A stretch of DNA of 64,000 nucleotides, taken from NCBI RefSeq assembly GCF_025905425.1, contig NZ_CP109603.1:2764001-2828000 (forward strand), in the 5' to 3' direction. The stretch comes from Pseudomonas putida (lineage in GTDB: Bacteria; Pseudomonadota; Gammaproteobacteria; Pseudomonadales; Pseudomonadaceae). The first letter of the stretch is position 1. Each line of letters starts with the position of its first letter. The notes under the pieces are model-generated. The model did no database searches, was not told the DNA's origin, and was given only the letters and a program-made list of their open reading frames with translations. Positions 63,234 to 64,000 of this stretch are shown here, piece after piece. The position numbers and the translations under genes were made by a program.

Positions 63234-64000
63234 ATGACACCCGCGACCCGTGTTAGCGACGATCACTTCCAGGCCTGGCTGAGCCAGGTCAACGATGCCT
63301 GCGGCCACTTCAACGCCCGCAAGCTCGACGCAGCCTTCGTCGGCCAGCTCGAAAAGTGCCAGGTAGGCCAGATTTCCATGAGCATCGTCGACATGACCCA
63401 CGTCAACCTGTTCCGCAGCGCGCGGGAGATTCGCGCCAGTGGCGCCGACAACTACTACGCCGTATTGCAGATGGCCGGCACCTCGCATATCGAACACCAG
63501 GACGCCCGCATCGAACTGCGGCCCGGCGACCTGACCCTGATCGACGCCAGTGCCCCGCTGGACATGCACTTCCACCAGCGTTCGCGCCAGTTGTCGCTGA
63601 TTTTGCCGCGCACTCAGGTCGAGAGCGGCACCCGTGGCGTCAGCGTGGCGTGTGCCAAACGCATCGAAGCGCAGACCCCCTTGGCCAGCATGGCCCGGCA
63701 AATGATGCTCGAAGCCGGCCGCACCCGGCACATGGCCAACAACGAAAGCCAGGCCGTGCTGGAGGCGCTGATCGCCCTGCTGCGCCCAGCCATCACCCAC
63801 GATTCGGTGCCCGGCAGCCACGAACGGATGTTCCGCAAGGCCCTGGCGGTGATCGATCAGCGCATCACCTGCGAGCGCCTGACGCCTGAGTTCATTGCCC
63901 GCGAAGTAGGCATCTCTATGCGCAGCCTGTACCGCATCTTCGCCAAACACGACCTGGTCATCGCCCAGTACATCCGCAACCGCCGCCTGGACTTCTGCGC
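63234..64000 (+). CDS. AraC-family regulator (FeaR-like), truncated by window edge
   Basis: The reading frame starts at ATG 63234 and is still open at the last base, so the 3' end lies outside. The visible 255 residues hold an N-terminal cupin-like ligand domain (LRPGDLTLIDASAPLDMHF) and the first helix-turn-helix (LTPEFIAREVGISMRSLYRIF). The pattern resembles FeaR, the arylethylamine activator of E. coli. It lies after the aau genes and likely controls them and the divergent aldehyde dehydrogenase. Confidence 0.85.
   Translation, partial: MTPATRVSDDHFQAWLSQVNDACGHFNARKLDAAFVGQLEKCQVGQISMSIVDMTHVNLFRSAREIRASGADNYYAVLQMAGTSHIEHQDARIELRPGDLTLIDASAPLDMHFHQRSRQLSLILPRTQVESGTRGVSVACAKRIEAQTPLASMARQMMLEAGRTRHMANNESQAVLEALIALLRPAITHDSVPGSHERMFRKALAVIDQRITCERLTPEFIAREVGISMRSLYRIFAKHDLVIAQYIRNRRLDFC

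Overview
The window looks like chromosomal DNA of a member of the Pseudomonas putida group. The support is high GC, many copies of the P. putida-type REP sequence (core gcgggcttgcccgcgaa) between genes, and gene families typical of that group. I saw no tRNA, rRNA, CRISPR array, phage gene or transposase. Functions below come from reading the translations and recalling families. No database search was run, and residue numbers quoted for reference proteins are from memory.

Layout. 1-4.9 kb: the end of a molybdenum hydroxylase (large subunit), its three-haem cytochrome, and two Mo-cofactor maturation factors (XdhC, MocA). A duplicated leader separates xdhC from the cytochrome gene. 4.9-7.1 kb: a periplasmic binding protein, a LysE exporter and two small proteins. 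7.4-13.6 kb: an osmolyte block with a BCCT transporter, a DddP-like M24 enzyme and a ProXWV-type betaine ABC transporter. 13.9-20.4 kb: assorted small proteins, an SDR/tautomerase pair with its LysR regulator, and type-2 argC. 20.5-26.0 kb: a NrtA/SsuA-like ABC transporter in an overlapping operon with an acyl-CoA-dehydrogenase-like enzyme, next to an AhpD-like protein and an AraC regulator. 26.1-31.7 kb: an Rrf2 regulator, a trimethylamine-monooxygenase-like FMO, a type-II NADH-dehydrogenase-like flavoprotein and a chemoreceptor.

31.8-44.6 kb is the most interesting region. It holds two related NCS1 nucleobase permeases, two near-twin flavin reductases, a luciferase-like monooxygenase, a DUF1185 protein, an alpha/beta hydrolase, an aldehyde dehydrogenase, a carboxymuconolactone-decarboxylase-like protein, a GntR regulator and a NUDIX hydrolase. 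The set resembles the Rut pyrimidine-ring-opening pathway part for part but is built from different families. Matching palindromes (ggtataccatcagaca) lie upstream of two of its transcription units. I infer an uncharacterised N-heterocycle or cyclic amide catabolic system.

45-55 kb: a LysR/YeiH pair, PpnN, a PLD-type phosphatidylserine synthase, a regulator fragment, KatG, an EamA transporter and an aldo/keto reductase. 55-64 kb: a PAS-GGDEF-EAL protein, then an aromatic amine dehydrogenase locus (aldehyde dehydrogenase, heavy chain, MauE, MauD, TTQ light chain, small cytochrome c) and the start of a FeaR-like AraC regulator, cut by the window edge. No mauG is seen. The amine oxidation steps would take phenylethylamine or tyramine to the aryl-acetaldehyde and then to the acid.
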